From Chrysomallon squamiferum (lineage: Eukaryota; Mollusca; Gastropoda; Neomphalida; Peltospiridae): 64,000 bases of DNA. The position numbers were made by a program, and so were the translations under genes. The notes beneath the pieces were generated by a model. The model had not been told where the DNA came from. It saw only the letters and a program-made list of their open reading frames with translations, and made no database searches. The stretch is from assembly GCA_012295275.1 (NCBI GenBank), contig CM022672.1, positions 8,269,780 to 8,333,779 on the forward strand, given 5' to 3'. Shown here in pieces: positions 1-12,486 of this stretch (its first letter is position 1; every line of letters starts with the position of its first letter).

Positions 1-148
1 TTTGTAAGAAATATTTGTTGTATATTTAATTCAGTACACTTATTATTACTGTCTTACAAACCACATGGTGATTTTTGTTACTGTAATTTTTGACATATTT
101 ATTTTTGCATTAAAGAGTGATAAGTAAAATTTGTTTATTTTTCTGTTC

Positions 149-213
<65 letters not shown>

Positions 214-599
214 TCTTGAGTATAAAATCACTAAATAAAATATTCAAAAAATCCTTTAATCTTAGATTGTGACAAATGTTATAATCAATGTATTATCTGT
301 ATTGAAAAATATATTAAAAACAAAAACCGATATTGTAAAGAGCTTTATATTTCTGTTAGAAAATAATCACCAAAAGCATATTAGCAAGATCATTAAGAAT
401 ATTTGTAGGATTTTCCAAATTTTGAAATAATTATGTCATATAAAAGACAAAGTCATACAAATATAACAGGATAATTTTAAAATATTTTTAACATCTATTG
501 TATTTGAGAGTAATGTTATAGTAACAGAAAAATGTACTGAAGTTCACACTTATTGGATTATTTTGAAGTAGTAATAAACTTCACAGACAACTTCACGTC
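1..599. other. Downstream flank / 3' UTR of the aminopeptidase gene
   Basis: No coding region is supported here. The stretch lies downstream of the minus-strand aminopeptidase stop codon, so its right part is probably 3' UTR. It is strongly A/T rich and carries a (GA)n microsatellite at about 152-205. The small open frame over that microsatellite is a low-complexity artefact. Confidence 0.6.
152..205. repeat. (GA)n microsatellite
   Basis: About 27 near-perfect GA dinucleotides, directly visible. It sits downstream of the aminopeptidase gene. Confidence 0.95.
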
Positions 600-3500
600 T
601 TAAACCCTCGACTCGACAAAGTGAGCTGCGAGAGCAACCAGTGGAGACCCGGTGGGGAGACCTGGGAACGGTCCGCTGGAACCTGCTATGTCCAGGTGGG
701 TGTACGGCAGCGGCTTGTCCGAATCAACGCCATGTTTGTCCATTCCGGACGCACGGATCATGAATGCTGCAGGGAACTGGTGACCTCTCGGGGTCATTGT
801 GGAGGGTGAGTTGTTACACTGCAGTACGTCTTCATACTCACTGGGTCCTTTGACAAAGTCATAGTCCTGTACAAAATACATGGTTTATTTAACATACAAA
901 ACCATAAATGTGCTATGTATACATATATATATATTTATAAATGATCGTTTTATTTATTTCAGTTTTCCTCACGTGATGTGAACAATAGATGAATCTAACT
1001 AAATACATTCTGTGTATTGTTCCATGTCAAAGTTCCAAATTAAGCTAACCTTTGTTAGCAATAAAAATAAATGGTAATAAAATAAAATATTTTCATGAAA
1101 TATAAACATTAACTTAATTTCACACATCCCTTGCAAACAAGACATACATTTTTTATTTTTTTTCTCATTAGATGTTTGTAAACACTAAGTATTATTTTAA
1201 TTTCTTTCACAAGTAAATGATGTTTCATTAATACTTTATTAAATTAGATTGTAATAGCTTTTTAGAAACAGCATTGAAAATGTTCATAATTTCACATTTT
1301 GATCACAGTTCCAACAGCAGGTAAACCAGGTAAGACTTCCATGAGAGAGTCTTGAAGAAGGGAGGTAATTTAACATTCATGTTGTTCACAGCAGTTTATT
1401 TTTTATATCAGTGATACAAGAAATAAAGCAGGTGTTCCAGAAAAGTAACATAATAAACTGGTTATATGTAATTTCCTGTCTATAATTTCACAGATAGTTA
1501 AACTTTTTAATGAGCAACAACAACAACAACAATAACTAGACAAATTAAAGAAAAATCAGACTTACTTCTCGTCTGATGGTAGAGATTTCAAATGGATCAC
1601 CAAAATCATCTCCAGTCGCTTGAATTTTCTGAGCATTGTTCATTTTCTTTGCTGGTCCATTGTCCAAAATACACTGGTTAAAAAAACAAAGAGAAGAAAA
1701 AAATGAAAAATATACAATAATAATAGTAATAATAATGATAATAATAATAATAAAAGTAATAATAATAACAATAATAATAATAGTAATAATAAAAAAAATA
1801 CCAATAACAAAAATACCAATAATATTAATAATAACAAAAATACCAATATTATTAATAATAACAAAAATACCAATAATATTAATAATAATAAAAGTAAAAA
1901 TAATAATAAATTGACTTTTTATCTATTACTCATTTCTGTCAGTAATTTCAGCATCCCATTTTAAAAAAGCTGTGGGGACTGATTTTACTGAAATATTTGA
2001 AGTCACTAAAATATAAAATTTAACATTTCTGATTTCTTGTAACTGAAGTATTTCTGACGTCCAGTATTTTATTAAAGTAACAAGTGATCAGTGATATTCA
2101 TTATTTGAAAACTAAAACAGCAGTTCTTAGTTAATCACATTAACTAGCTGTGTAAAACTTACAGTGTAGTTGGTGCCAACAGCTCGGATGGCGTGACCTG
2201 TGAGAGTAGCTATTGTAAAAATCTGTGGATTTACCGCTTCTAAAGCCTGAAATAACAAGTATTATTAATTAAAAACATACTTATTAATTAAAGGAAATGA
2301 AATTAATAAAACAAAATTATAGCAACTCAAAACATACCAAGATATGGAAGCCCATCCTGACAGAAAATTATTTTCTTTTTTTAGAATTTATTTTCTTGGG
2401 AAGTTATACCAACCTTTTAAAGCTTTTTATGTATTGCACATAATGAAATTCTATGCACAGACTGAGACCTAAGTGAATGTTTACCAATAAGTAAAATGTA
2501 AAATGGAGGACTCACAAGTTCCTTGCACCGACACAGAGCATCTGCCAACACCATCCTTCCCTCAGCATCTGTGTTACCCACCCGGATTCGAACTCCTGCC
2601 CTTGAGGTGATGATCTCATCCGCAACATAACATTCTGTTTAAAAATAGTAAAATAGAAATTATTAGTAATAAAAAAAAAAAAATAATAATAATTATAATA
2701 TAAACTTTTTTTTAAGATGATCCATTTATCATTTATTTATCAGCTGCCCACAAACTGAAATAATACTTCAAAAGATCTTGACTATTTCTATCCAAGCTAA
2801 TGCCCAATACAATGCATAAAAATCCAAAGACGATGCTGTTTTGTTGATGGATAGTACATTTAAAAAAATAAAAATAAAAATAAATACATTGTTTTATTGG
2901 AGTTTTTCAAAAGACTGTAAAAATTACCAGTCAAATGTGTTGTTATTAAACACCATTGTTTTTGTTTTAATAAAATCATCTCACCTGAACCCACGCTGTT
3001 TCTCACCATCGTCATCACTCCAACAACCTTCAGACCTTTCGGTTTCAGAACAGAGACAGTCTGTGATTAATAAATAGATAAACAGATAAATAAACAAATA
3101 AATAAATAAATAAATAAACATACAAACAAATAAAACACTTGAATATTAAATTGATCAAAAGTTTCATTCACTGAAATCCTCACCTTCATAAACCCAGCCA
3201 CTGCTGCTGCCCCACATTTATCACGATGCATACCTGCCATCACTCCACCCGCCTTGATGTCAGCCCCACCTGTGTCGTAGGTGATACCCTGAAATAAAAT
3301 ACAAATTTTATTACATGCTGTAAATAATAGATTTCAATTTATTTTTATGCTTTTGTATGAAAATGCTTACAGAAAATTATTTATTTATTTATTATTATTA
3401 TCATCATCATCATCATCATCATTATCATTATGATTATTATTATTATCATTATTATTATTATCATTATTATTATTATTATTCATATTTTATTTTTATTTTA

Positions 3501-6500
3501 TTTTAATTCTAAATTTTTTCTTATTGTTTATTATTATTATTATTAATATTATTATTATTTTAAATATAATATTAAGTGTATATTAACTATTTTAATAAAT
3601 CTTATAGAAATCCATACCTTTCCAACAAGGAAAAGAGTTTTATCAATTGGTCCTTCACCTTCATACTCAAGAAAGATAATTCTTCCCTTGTGTCGGTCAA
3701 CACCTGTTTTATTCAGTAATATACATGATGTAATTCTCTAAATAAATATTAAATATTCAAATATTTTTTAAAAACTATATGATTGTTAATAATTTACAAC
3801 TTATTTAATGTTCTGTTTTTATTAAATATATTTTAGCCTATTTCTGTATAATATATTATGGAATATTTACATACAGCACAACGAAAAACAGAAAGATTAT
3901 AATTTATATTTTTTTTATATAAATTCTATTTTAGTGTTACAAACTTTTTTTGAGAAAAAAGTTCAGACCTATACATTAATTAATCATTAAATCAAACATT
4001 TATATTATAAAATTATAGGGGATAAAAATACAGAGTTCAAAAATTTATATCAAATTCTTTTAAAATACTTACTTTTAATTTTTTTAATTTTTATTACAGC
4101 CTAATGACAAATACAGATGCAGATATTTTGAATTTGTTTGACAAAATATAGAATTTTTATTTCTGTTTTTACCTCTTGCTGCTCTATTTACAGCTGCCAG
4201 CAGAGGATACTCTTTTTGCAGAGTGTTTACATCAGAGATGACAGTAATCTGTGGTAAATAATCACATATATTAGAAATGTGGTGAGCTTAACAGACAAGA
4301 GGCAATAATTTAAAATAAATGATGGATTAGATACTTTATTAATTAAAATATGCATGTGTAGGGAATGTAGGTCTTTGCGTATGTGTGTGTCTGTGTGTTA
4401 GTGTTGTTGTGAATGTGCATAGCATGCATGTATATGGATACTAGTATATTTGTCTTTGTACATTTACCTATTCTACTTATTCTAATACATTTTAAAGCAT
4501 TTCTAGAAATTAACAAATTTTTGTACAGTGACAATTACCTTGACACTCGTGTTTTTGAAAACATTTTCAATGTATTCCTGAACTCTTGGTGCTGCCATTC
4601 GTTCAGGATCAGAGCCTCCAATGTCACGAGCTACAATTCTGAAGTAGAAAACAAAAAACTGAAATTTAAAAAAAAAATAATCTTTCTTTGACTTAACAAA
4701 TATATTTCTGTCCACTATACCTTTTTTATGTTATAAAGATGTTTGTATTTGCTGAAGCAAAAATATACAAATAGTTTACAAAATAAAAACTTAGAAAAAT
4801 ATGGAAAGTTGCAAAATCTTAACAAAAAATAAAACATAATATCCGGCCTCTAAAGTAAATTTTAATATCAGCAGAATCTGTCACAAGATGAAGTATCTGA
4901 TATTTAAAAAAGAAAAATTGTCACAAACCTTCCCTGTTCAAAGGCATCACCCAGCTTGATGCTTCTCTTCACCTTTTCAGTGCTGTTACACCAAACTCCA
5001 AGTTTCTGTGCTTTCTGTAATTTGTCAGGGAATGCTTCTCTTATTTCAAGCGGCTAAAAAAAAAAATTAAAATTATTATCTGAGTGTAATTCATTAAGTC
5101 ATAGAAATGGAAAAGGGATTGCAAAATGCATCTATTTCTATCTTTGAGGATGTTTTGATGTATATTTTTTTAAATACTAAAAGGTATTTTTGTTTGTAGA
5201 TCTGTTTAGAATATTTAAATTTTGCTACTACTATTAATATATCGTATTTTCAATCAAATTATAATTATTAAAAGATTTAAAAAAACTTGACTTTAAGGTT
5301 TTTTTTTTTTTAAATTTAATGTTAGGACATATTGTGCACACATCATAGATAAATAATCATTGTTGCAATAATATTGCTTTTGGAAGTGTTGAGTCAAAAA
5401 TAACATTTTAGTGACTCTAAGAGATAAAATAAAATTTAAACTAACCACATAAAGAGTTTGTAGAGAGCTGAGCAGGGCTACAAACCCAGCTTGTTTAAAA
5501 CTGTCATCTACTGGTCGAACTAGCAGAGGAGTCTTACTTCCTGTCTGAAGAGCTCTAGTAAAACAACACATTTGTTTTAATAACTTACAGAGGCACAGAC
5601 ACACACACATACACACACATACATACACACATACACATACATACACACACATACATACACACATACACACACACATACACACACACATACACACACACAT
5701 ACATACACACATACATGCACATATTAATATGCAAATATGTTCACACATGCACACTGACAAAAATATATACAAACCCACAGACAAACACAAACAGACACAC
5801 ATACACACACACATGCATGTACTAGTAATTATTATTTTGTCAGTATTCATCTAAGGATTAATAAATATTTTATTAACTACAAGCATTGTTTTATATATGC
5901 AGTATTGTATACAGTATTATTATACACATGGTATAATTTTATATACTTTACTATATACATTATTATTGTGACTCTGTAGCAGATGGATTTTGATGAAACT
6001 AGTAATTACAGTACATTGGTTCAACAACATTTGTTAATCACAAAACACCTGTGACACAGTTACACACTTACAGGTAAACTCATCCACATAAACAAATCAC
6101 AAAATACTGACTGAACAGAAAAAATGAAAATATTTAAATATTTTTTTTTTTTTTTTATTAAATATAAAACATCAAAGACTCTGTAGATGTAATCATTATA
6201 ATTAAAACTGATTAAATCTTTTAACATTTATTCTTTATTATTAAACCACATCCGTTTTTGGATTAAAAAAAAGAAGAAAGAATGAAAGAAAGAAGAAGAA
6301 AAAAGGATGTGTAAACTTACCGTTTGATCCCTTTTGCAGTTGCATCAGCAAACCTGCGAACATCATCATAGTCACGGTTCAGTGGACCAGTTGGTGCATA
6401 GATCTAAAAAAACATTTAGTGCTTTATTAGTGTATGAAGAGGTTTGGAAAAGTTTGAGCTGTTCTGGATGGGTTTTTGCCTTGGCTGAGCTTGGCTGAAT

Positions 6501-7017
6501 ATGGTTAGTCTTGTATTCAATGTGACCCCTAATGTATAAAATTTAGGGGTCATCCAAACAAGGAGATATTAGTTAGCTACTGGATACTATAAAATACTGA
6601 AGAGGAGGACACAGATTTGGTATTCCAGTGTCATGTTGAAGATAAAAATTTTAAAAACATTCTGCTTTGGAATTTGTCCTAAAACATTTATATATAAAAA
6701 AAAAAAAGAAGAAGAAAAAAGAGCTACAGTAATAAAAAAAAAAAAAGTAAGGAGATACATGAGTAATAAATAAAAACTGTGTATATGCAAGTATCTAACA
6801 AGTGCATATACACAAGTATCTACTTACCAGTCTCTTTGAAGGAATCACTTCAGTGTACAAAACTGTGACTTCAGAATCTGCACCTTTGTCAATCTGAAAC
6901 GAGTAACATTTAAAATATCTCAAAACAGTTTAACCTGACTTTGTGTAAGAAACACAGAGTTCATAAGCCCATATTTTATTATTAGTATCTTCATAATCAT
7001 TATCATTTTATTAATTA

Positions 7018-7057
<40 letters not shown>

Positions 7058-7092
7058 ATTATTATTATTATTATTGTTTTGTTGTGGCATTA

Positions 7093-7168
<76 letters not shown>

Positions 7169-7824
7169 TATCATTATTTATCTTGTGACTAACCTTGGCA
7201 TGTTGTTGAAGTGGTTGTTTCAGACACTCAAGGTTGTCTGTCAGTTTGTCAATGCTGTCTGTTACCACGACAACACAGTCATACTGCCCATCCTTAACAT
7301 CCAGACATGGCAACAGTTCTGGTTTTCTGAAATTTAAATCAAAATTCTTAAATTACCAACTCAGCACTAGAATGAGACTCAACATTAAAGAGATACTGAG
7401 ACATTTACATCAGAAAAACATACAAATGTGTCAAAGAAAGTTCTAAATTGTAGCAGTCTATATATTTACATGTATGCTCATTTTCATGTACACAGCTTCA
7501 TTTAAACTGCAAAGAACCTCAAATGTTTATGGTCACAGGTAAAGAAGAATGTCATAAGTGTAACCCATAAATCTTACACAAATGTATTTATGACTTTTTA
7601 ATCACTTTTAGTCTGATTAACAATAAAAATAATATTAATAATTATAATCTAAAAACATTTTAAAAGTGGTAATTAGATATTTAATTGCATTCAGTTTTAA
7701 TCATTATTATCCTTTACAAAACTCTGCAACTAAGAGCAATATACAAAAATCAGTAACAAAATAATAAAACAAGATTTGAAATTACAATACAAAAAAATAC
7801 AAGCATAACTTACTGTAGCTCCAT
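600..7824 (-). CDS. M17 family leucyl aminopeptidase-like protein (W07G4.4 type)
   Basis: Predicted cytosolic metallo-aminopeptidase that removes N-terminal residues from peptides. Coding exons on the minus strand: 7824-7814, 7326-7194, 6893-6828, 6403-6321, 5554-5446, 5053-4929, 4638-4539, 4248-4173, 3703-3618, 3288-3184, 3060-2985, 2634-2516, 2246-2163, 1673-1566, 866-600. All have GT-AG borders and phases close, giving about 515 residues, close to the family's length. The C-terminal catalytic domain carries the M17 hallmarks: VGKGITYDTGG and DIK (metal-binding Lys and Asp, catalytic Lys), MHRD (metal Asp), and the signature NTDAEGR (metal Asp and Glu, catalytic Arg). All expected catalytic residues are present, so it looks active. 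From memory of the family it fits the nematode W07G4.4-like group better than LAP3 or NPEPL1. The start rests on an 11-nt first coding exon whose phase fits exon 2. An acceptor-like site sits 4 nt before the ATG, so a non-coding 5' exon is likely upstream. Confidence 0.88.
5582..5830. repeat. CA/CATA-rich microsatellite region in an aminopeptidase intron
   Basis: Interspersed (CA)n and (ACAT)n arrays in the intron upstream of exon 5 (5554-5446). The long cysteine- and valine-rich open frame over it is a repeat artefact; only its last part coincides with a real exon. Confidence 0.9.
7021..7164. repeat. (ATT)n microsatellites
   Basis: Two long ATT trinucleotide arrays with a short interruption near 7075-7096, in the intron after aminopeptidase exon 2. 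They give poly-Ile and poly-Asn open frames in several frames that are not genes. Confidence 0.95.
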
Positions 7825-7950
7825 GCTACTGATAATCAAGTTAAGACAAGTGTACTCTGTGTGGGTTACCTGCACACTGACAATGAGCTGACAAACACTT
7901 GGATATCATATATACACAAAAACAAATTGTTGTTACATGTACTTGCTGAG

Positions 7951-8113
7951 TCACATTTCTATGAAATAGTCTGTCTCAGCAATTGTTTCCTGGGAAAACT
8001 TGCTAAATGTTTTCTGGAGAACATTCTCAAATGTCACCGTCACATTTGTATGAAATATATTTTCTGGGGAAACTTGCGAAATATTCCCTGCAGAAAGTGC
8101 TAAAATGTCATTG
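7951..8113. repeat. Diverged direct duplication, two copies of about 75-85 bp
   Basis: The stretches starting at 7951 and at 8041 share the motifs CACATTT-TATGAAATA, then a CCTGGGAAAACTTGC-like block, then AAATGTCA. They look like an old tandem duplication. Not coding. Confidence 0.6.
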
Positions 8114-8628
8114 TTAACACACTAACAGCTCCTGTATCAAAGATTATTACTTTGTCAATACTTTTCTGCAGTTTTGAAACCAAATCAGAGAGTAAAACAA
8201 ATTTATTGTAACAAAATATTTTAGCACATTTTCAAATTGAGTATTCAAAATAAATTACATTACAATATACTAAAGTGTAAAAATGTTAATAAATACATAT
8301 TAAACCTTTTATATTATATTGTTATTACATATCCCAATCCAGAAATACTCCATATAATGTGTGTCTGTATAGGGGAAAACAAATATGTATATGTATTTAT
8401 AAAAACATTACCATTATTATTATTATTGCTATTATATAAAGAAAAATTCTTATTAGTAACAGCAGTCCATGATCAAGTTACTCTCTAGAAACTATCATTT
8501 CATTATTCCCATTATTTAAAGTTGGTCTGTCAAGGAATGTGGTATGTGCTGCATTGTTAGGAAGATATAAAATCTACTATCATGTTCTCTGAACAGAAGA
8601 AATGGTACACAAGTTAGTTTGGTATTTG

Positions 8629-8664
<36 letters not shown>

Positions 8665-8785
8665 AAAAAGCATGCAGACACAGTGTGTCTGTATCAATCC
8701 TGAATTCAATCCAAGTTTGATCTCTGCTTGAATATATAGTTAGCATCTGACATCTTAATATAAAAATAATAAGTAAATAAAAATA

Positions 8786-8824
<39 letters not shown>

Positions 8825-9488
8825 GTAAATAAAATAAAATATAAATAAATATATAGAAGATATTAAGTAGTTGCATATATATTCAGGCACAAAAAAAGTT
8901 AAATCTTTGGACTTTTGAAAATATTAATGCAAATCAATACAGTACAAGTAACTCTGCCTACTTGATACCTGTGTGTGTTTGTGTGTGCTGTCAGTGTAAG
9001 TTAATTACAAGAGCAGTCTGACGATATGTGTAAGTTATAAATAAATGAGATTTATTAAATCCATTATTTCATCTGGTGTAGTCCCTACCCCACCTAAAGC
9101 TATCATATCACACCTCAAAAAAAACCCCAAAACAAATAAAACTCCAAAGAATAAATAACAGACAAAAAGAAAAGAATATCTTAGTGATTTTATTTAGGAT
9201 TAAATGTTTAATAAATGTCAGATAGTTAGAACATGACGAACGACATGTACACAATATTAAACATTTTGACTTTTCTAAAAGTCAAACAGACCCAGTAAAA
9301 CAAACATTTAGCATGAACATGTTAAAACCTGTGACCTGTGAGAATTCAGACAGAACCTTGGTCTTTTGTTTAACAAACTTGAGAAATCCTTGACACACAT
9401 TTTCAGTGTCGGTAAATGAATATCATTAAAAATTCATATTATTTCAGTTTATATATACAGTTCCAGACAGTGTGAAAGAGACAAACAA

Positions 9489-9492
<4 letters not shown>

Positions 9493-9546
<54 letters not shown>
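9493..9546. repeat. (GA)n microsatellite
   Basis: About 27 GA dinucleotides in intergenic DNA upstream of the aminopeptidase gene. Confidence 0.95.
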
Positions 9547-9548
<2 letters not shown>

Positions 9549-9746
9549 TTGAAAATGAATGACAAAAAAAAAAGTTAAACATATTTTTGAAACATCTGCA
9601 GAAATATGTTGTTTTGTTGAGAAGATAGAATTAATTAATGTTTAAAACCACAGCAATGTAACTTCATACCAACAGTTTATAACTAAAAAAAAAAAAGAAA
9701 ATAAAAAGAAATCATGAATGATAATAATTAAAATACATCTTCCAAC

Positions 9747-10218
9747 AAACTTAATGTATAGGCTGTTGCAAAGTATAGAACAGTTTGACTTTGCTCTGTC
9801 TGAAATTTGATCTGGTTCCAGATGATTCACTGTGCATGTGAAAATAACAAAAAATTATGATAAATGAATGAGCATGTGTGATAATGTCATTCAAAAACTT
9901 GGTCATAGAGATCATTCCATTTCATTTTGTACATATTTCATGTTCTAATAAAATAATTTAAGGATAGTTAGAGCTTTGTTTTGTTGATATTAAATACAAT
10001 AATATATTTAAAATTTAAGCAGAAGTACTGATAAAGAGTTACTAAAAGAATGTATTGCGTACTGACTTCTTCAATTTTGAAATAAAATATAAAAATCAGG
10101 TTGTGTTGATATGTATTGATTAGGGAATTAAGTTAGTCTGTTAGTCCTAATGACCAAACAGATGAGAAAAATTGCTGCGTGCAGCAAGTCATCTTCATGC
10201 ATCTTTTCACAGAGAGTG
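9747..10218 (+). repeat. Interspersed repeat copy A (inverted partner at 16331-16795)
   Basis: About 470 bp that match, in reverse complement and with only scattered differences by eye, the stretch at 16331-16795. Shared landmarks are the AAACTTAATGTATAGG end, the GTCATAGAGATCATT block, the TAGTCCTAATGACC block and the GAGAAAAATTGC block. No transposase-like frame, target-site duplication or terminal inverted repeat was recognised, so the family is unknown. The pair flanks the FAHD2 gene. Confidence 0.88.
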
Positions 10219-10378
10219 AAATTATTTTCAGTGGTAACAGGTGGCCTGTGGTGTGTTTGGATTGGAAATTGGTCAAAGAAGTCAGCTTATCCTTTATTAC
10301 ACTGTATAAAAAGGCTCTAATCTCAAAGGTTAGAAATGAATGTAGGAATATTTGTTTTATTTTTATTATTATTATTAT

Positions 10379-10409
<31 letters not shown>

Positions 10410-10518
10410 TGTATTATTAGTATTATTATTTTTGAGAATATAATGAATAGTAAAACTTTGTTAATGTTTCAACATTGTGACCTCTTTTTTATTTATAATA
10501 ATAATAATAATAATAATA

Positions 10519-10549
<31 letters not shown>

Positions 10550-10819
10550 TTCATTTTCTTTTTTTTTTTTTTCTTCCCCTTGCCTATATATCAGTCTTGA
10601 GGATATGGTTAGAACAGGAAACGACTGTCCTAAAATGAAAACTCAACAATTACCGACAGTATATTTTTCAGCCGATTCACAATTTAACAATAATATTTTA
10701 TAATAATAGTCTAGGTTTCATTATACGATACCAGTATGATTATCATATTTTCGATTTTTCAGATCACTATTTATTCAGATGTAATTAAATATTCTTCAGT
10801 CTTCAAATAAAAGTAGAGA

Positions 10820-10889
<70 letters not shown>

Positions 10890-11300
10890 TAGCTGACGAC
10901 TAAAACAGAAATTACATATTGATCGTAGGTCCAGATACTCGGGTACGTTGGTGGGGCGTGTCTGCTTATTTACGTAATAGGCTCGGTACAACCACCTGAT
11001 GTTTTCACATGCTGGTTATTTTGTTAATTATTAATATCTGGTTTGTAGACGAATTCATCATCATGCCACCCTTCACTTTACGTTTGCCTTCAATACTGGT
11101 ATTGTCACGTCTCATTAAATTTTTTTACCACCAGTGTCGGTAAAAGGCAACCGTTACCGGCCTCATTTTACCCACGTTAAGATAAAGCACAAAAGAAACT
11201 CTTTTTTTTTTTTTTTTTTTTTTTAGAATATTTTTGACAATGCATTTATAAAAATATAACTGAAAACAGAGTATAAATTGCTCCAAGTTGCATCACTTAC

Positions 11301-11450
11301 CCCGACTTCTCCATTGTGCACAGAAGTCATGTGACAACACGGTACCATCTGACCTTTTCCAGTGTCAAAGTTCGAGTCGTGACCTCGCATGAGTTTATCT
11401 GTGTACATACCATATACTCTTAAAAGACACTGTCGTGTCAGCATTTTCAA
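11301..11450 (-). promoter_or_regulatory. Possible 5' UTR exon / bidirectional promoter region
   Basis: On the minus strand this more GC-rich stretch ends in a consensus donor (GGG then GTAAGT at 11300-11295). The aminopeptidase exon at 7814-7824 has an acceptor-like CAG just before its ATG. Joining them puts TAG immediately before the coding ATG, so this would be untranslated sequence rather than an N-terminal extension. It lies about 60 bp from the FAHD2 start on the other strand, consistent with a shared promoter. This is inference from splice signals only. Confidence 0.3.
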
Positions 11451-11510
11451 TTTTTTAGTTTGATACAGTTCTGAAACAAGCTGGCTAGGAAGTTAACAGG
11501 CAGAACAACC

Positions 11511-12424
11511 ATGAGATTTGTGCAGTTTTTGCTGAACGGATCTAAGAAACTTGGGGTTGAGGTAAAGGATGGGGGTGACATTGTTGACTTAAATGCAGCC
11601 GACATATCCTTGCCGAGTGACATGAGAACATTTCTTGAACAAGGCCAGAAATCAATGCAGGCAGCTAAGAGGTTCGCAGACTATACCTTCAAGTTTGTTT
11701 TTATTTAGGACATTAAACGACTGTAACTATAATTAGAATAGAAAAAGTTCTGTCGTCGACGAGCAGATGCTAGGGGCTGATCATGCATTACTAAGACCAA
11801 TAATTTTTCTTATTTTCTATCAAATCAGTTTACAAAACATCGCTTTCACCCCATAATCCATATATATCATACAGTATCAAAATCTATAACACACTTCGCT
11901 GTGTTAGAGAGACGAAAACTGAAGGAAAAGCTCGAACTTCTTTTCACAGATAAGATCTGTCACATGATCACAGTGTTTTTTTCTGGGCGTTACGTCGAAC
12001 ACAAAAACTAAATATAAAAGAAAAAATATATAGTCAGAATTTGAATGTGTGTGTGTGCGTGCGTGCGTACGTGCGTGCGTGTGTGTGTGTGTGTGAAAAG
12101 AGAGATTACCAAGCCTTCTACCGTTTAAGATATTGTTTTTGCAAATTCCAAAAGTAAGGAGTATAATATATTACTATTAGTAAGTGTATTATAAGCATGA
12201 ATTAGTGATGAGATGGCAACAGATAACACTTCTAATACATTTAGTAACAGTTAATAACTGTTGCAGTGTTGTTTGCTACAAATTGTTGCCCCTTTCATTA
12301 TCTAAGAAGATTTTTTCCTGTTAATGGAAAAATCTATGTATTCTCACCATAAAGATCCTGATTCAAATTCCCTCAGCTCAATAAACTACTCCCTGGAGCT
12401 TGAAATACATTTTATTTATATATT

Positions 12425-12486
<62 letters not shown>

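Larger units (their letters stand above)
7825..11510. other. Intergenic / 5' region between aminopeptidase and FAHD2
   Basis: About 3.7 kb without a convincing coding exon. It holds a diverged direct duplication (7951-8113), a (CA)n array at 8637-8662, AAAT repeats near 8780-8845, a (GA)n array at 9493-9546, copy A of a large inverted repeat (about 9747-10218), ATT/AGT arrays near 10360-10560 and 10820-10890, and a more GC-rich stretch at 10920-11450 that probably includes the divergent promoter. A consensus splice donor on the minus strand at 11300/11299 could end a 5' UTR exon of the aminopeptidase gene. Confidence 0.6.

Noticed and set aside
1636-1914. Ile- and Leu-rich open frames on both strands
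   Set aside because: They are translations of an ATA/AAT-rich intron array; only the aminopeptidase exon at 1673-1566 on the minus strand is real.
5293-5850. 185-codon minus-strand open frame with CMCV repeats
   Set aside because: Mostly (CA)n/(CATA)n translation fused by chance to a genuine aminopeptidase exon (5554-5446).
6920-7337. Poly-Asn and poly-Ile open frames around 6920-7337
   Set aside because: These are (ATT)n read in different frames; the true exon is 7326-7194 on the minus strand.
600-7824. Naming the aminopeptidase LAP3 or NPEPL1
   Set aside because: It shares the M17 signature with both, but the flanking sequence and C terminus do not fit what I recall of either; the invertebrate W07G4.4 group fits better.
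10179-10703. 174-codon plus-strand open frame
   Set aside because: It crosses the end of an inverted repeat and several trinucleotide arrays giving poly-Ser, poly-Asn and poly-Tyr; no domain or splice context.
11223-11450. 75-codon minus-strand open frame as an N-terminal coding exon of the aminopeptidase
   Set aside because: Joining its donor to the acceptor before the ATG at 7824 produces an immediate TAG, so it cannot extend the protein; kept only as a possible UTR exon.
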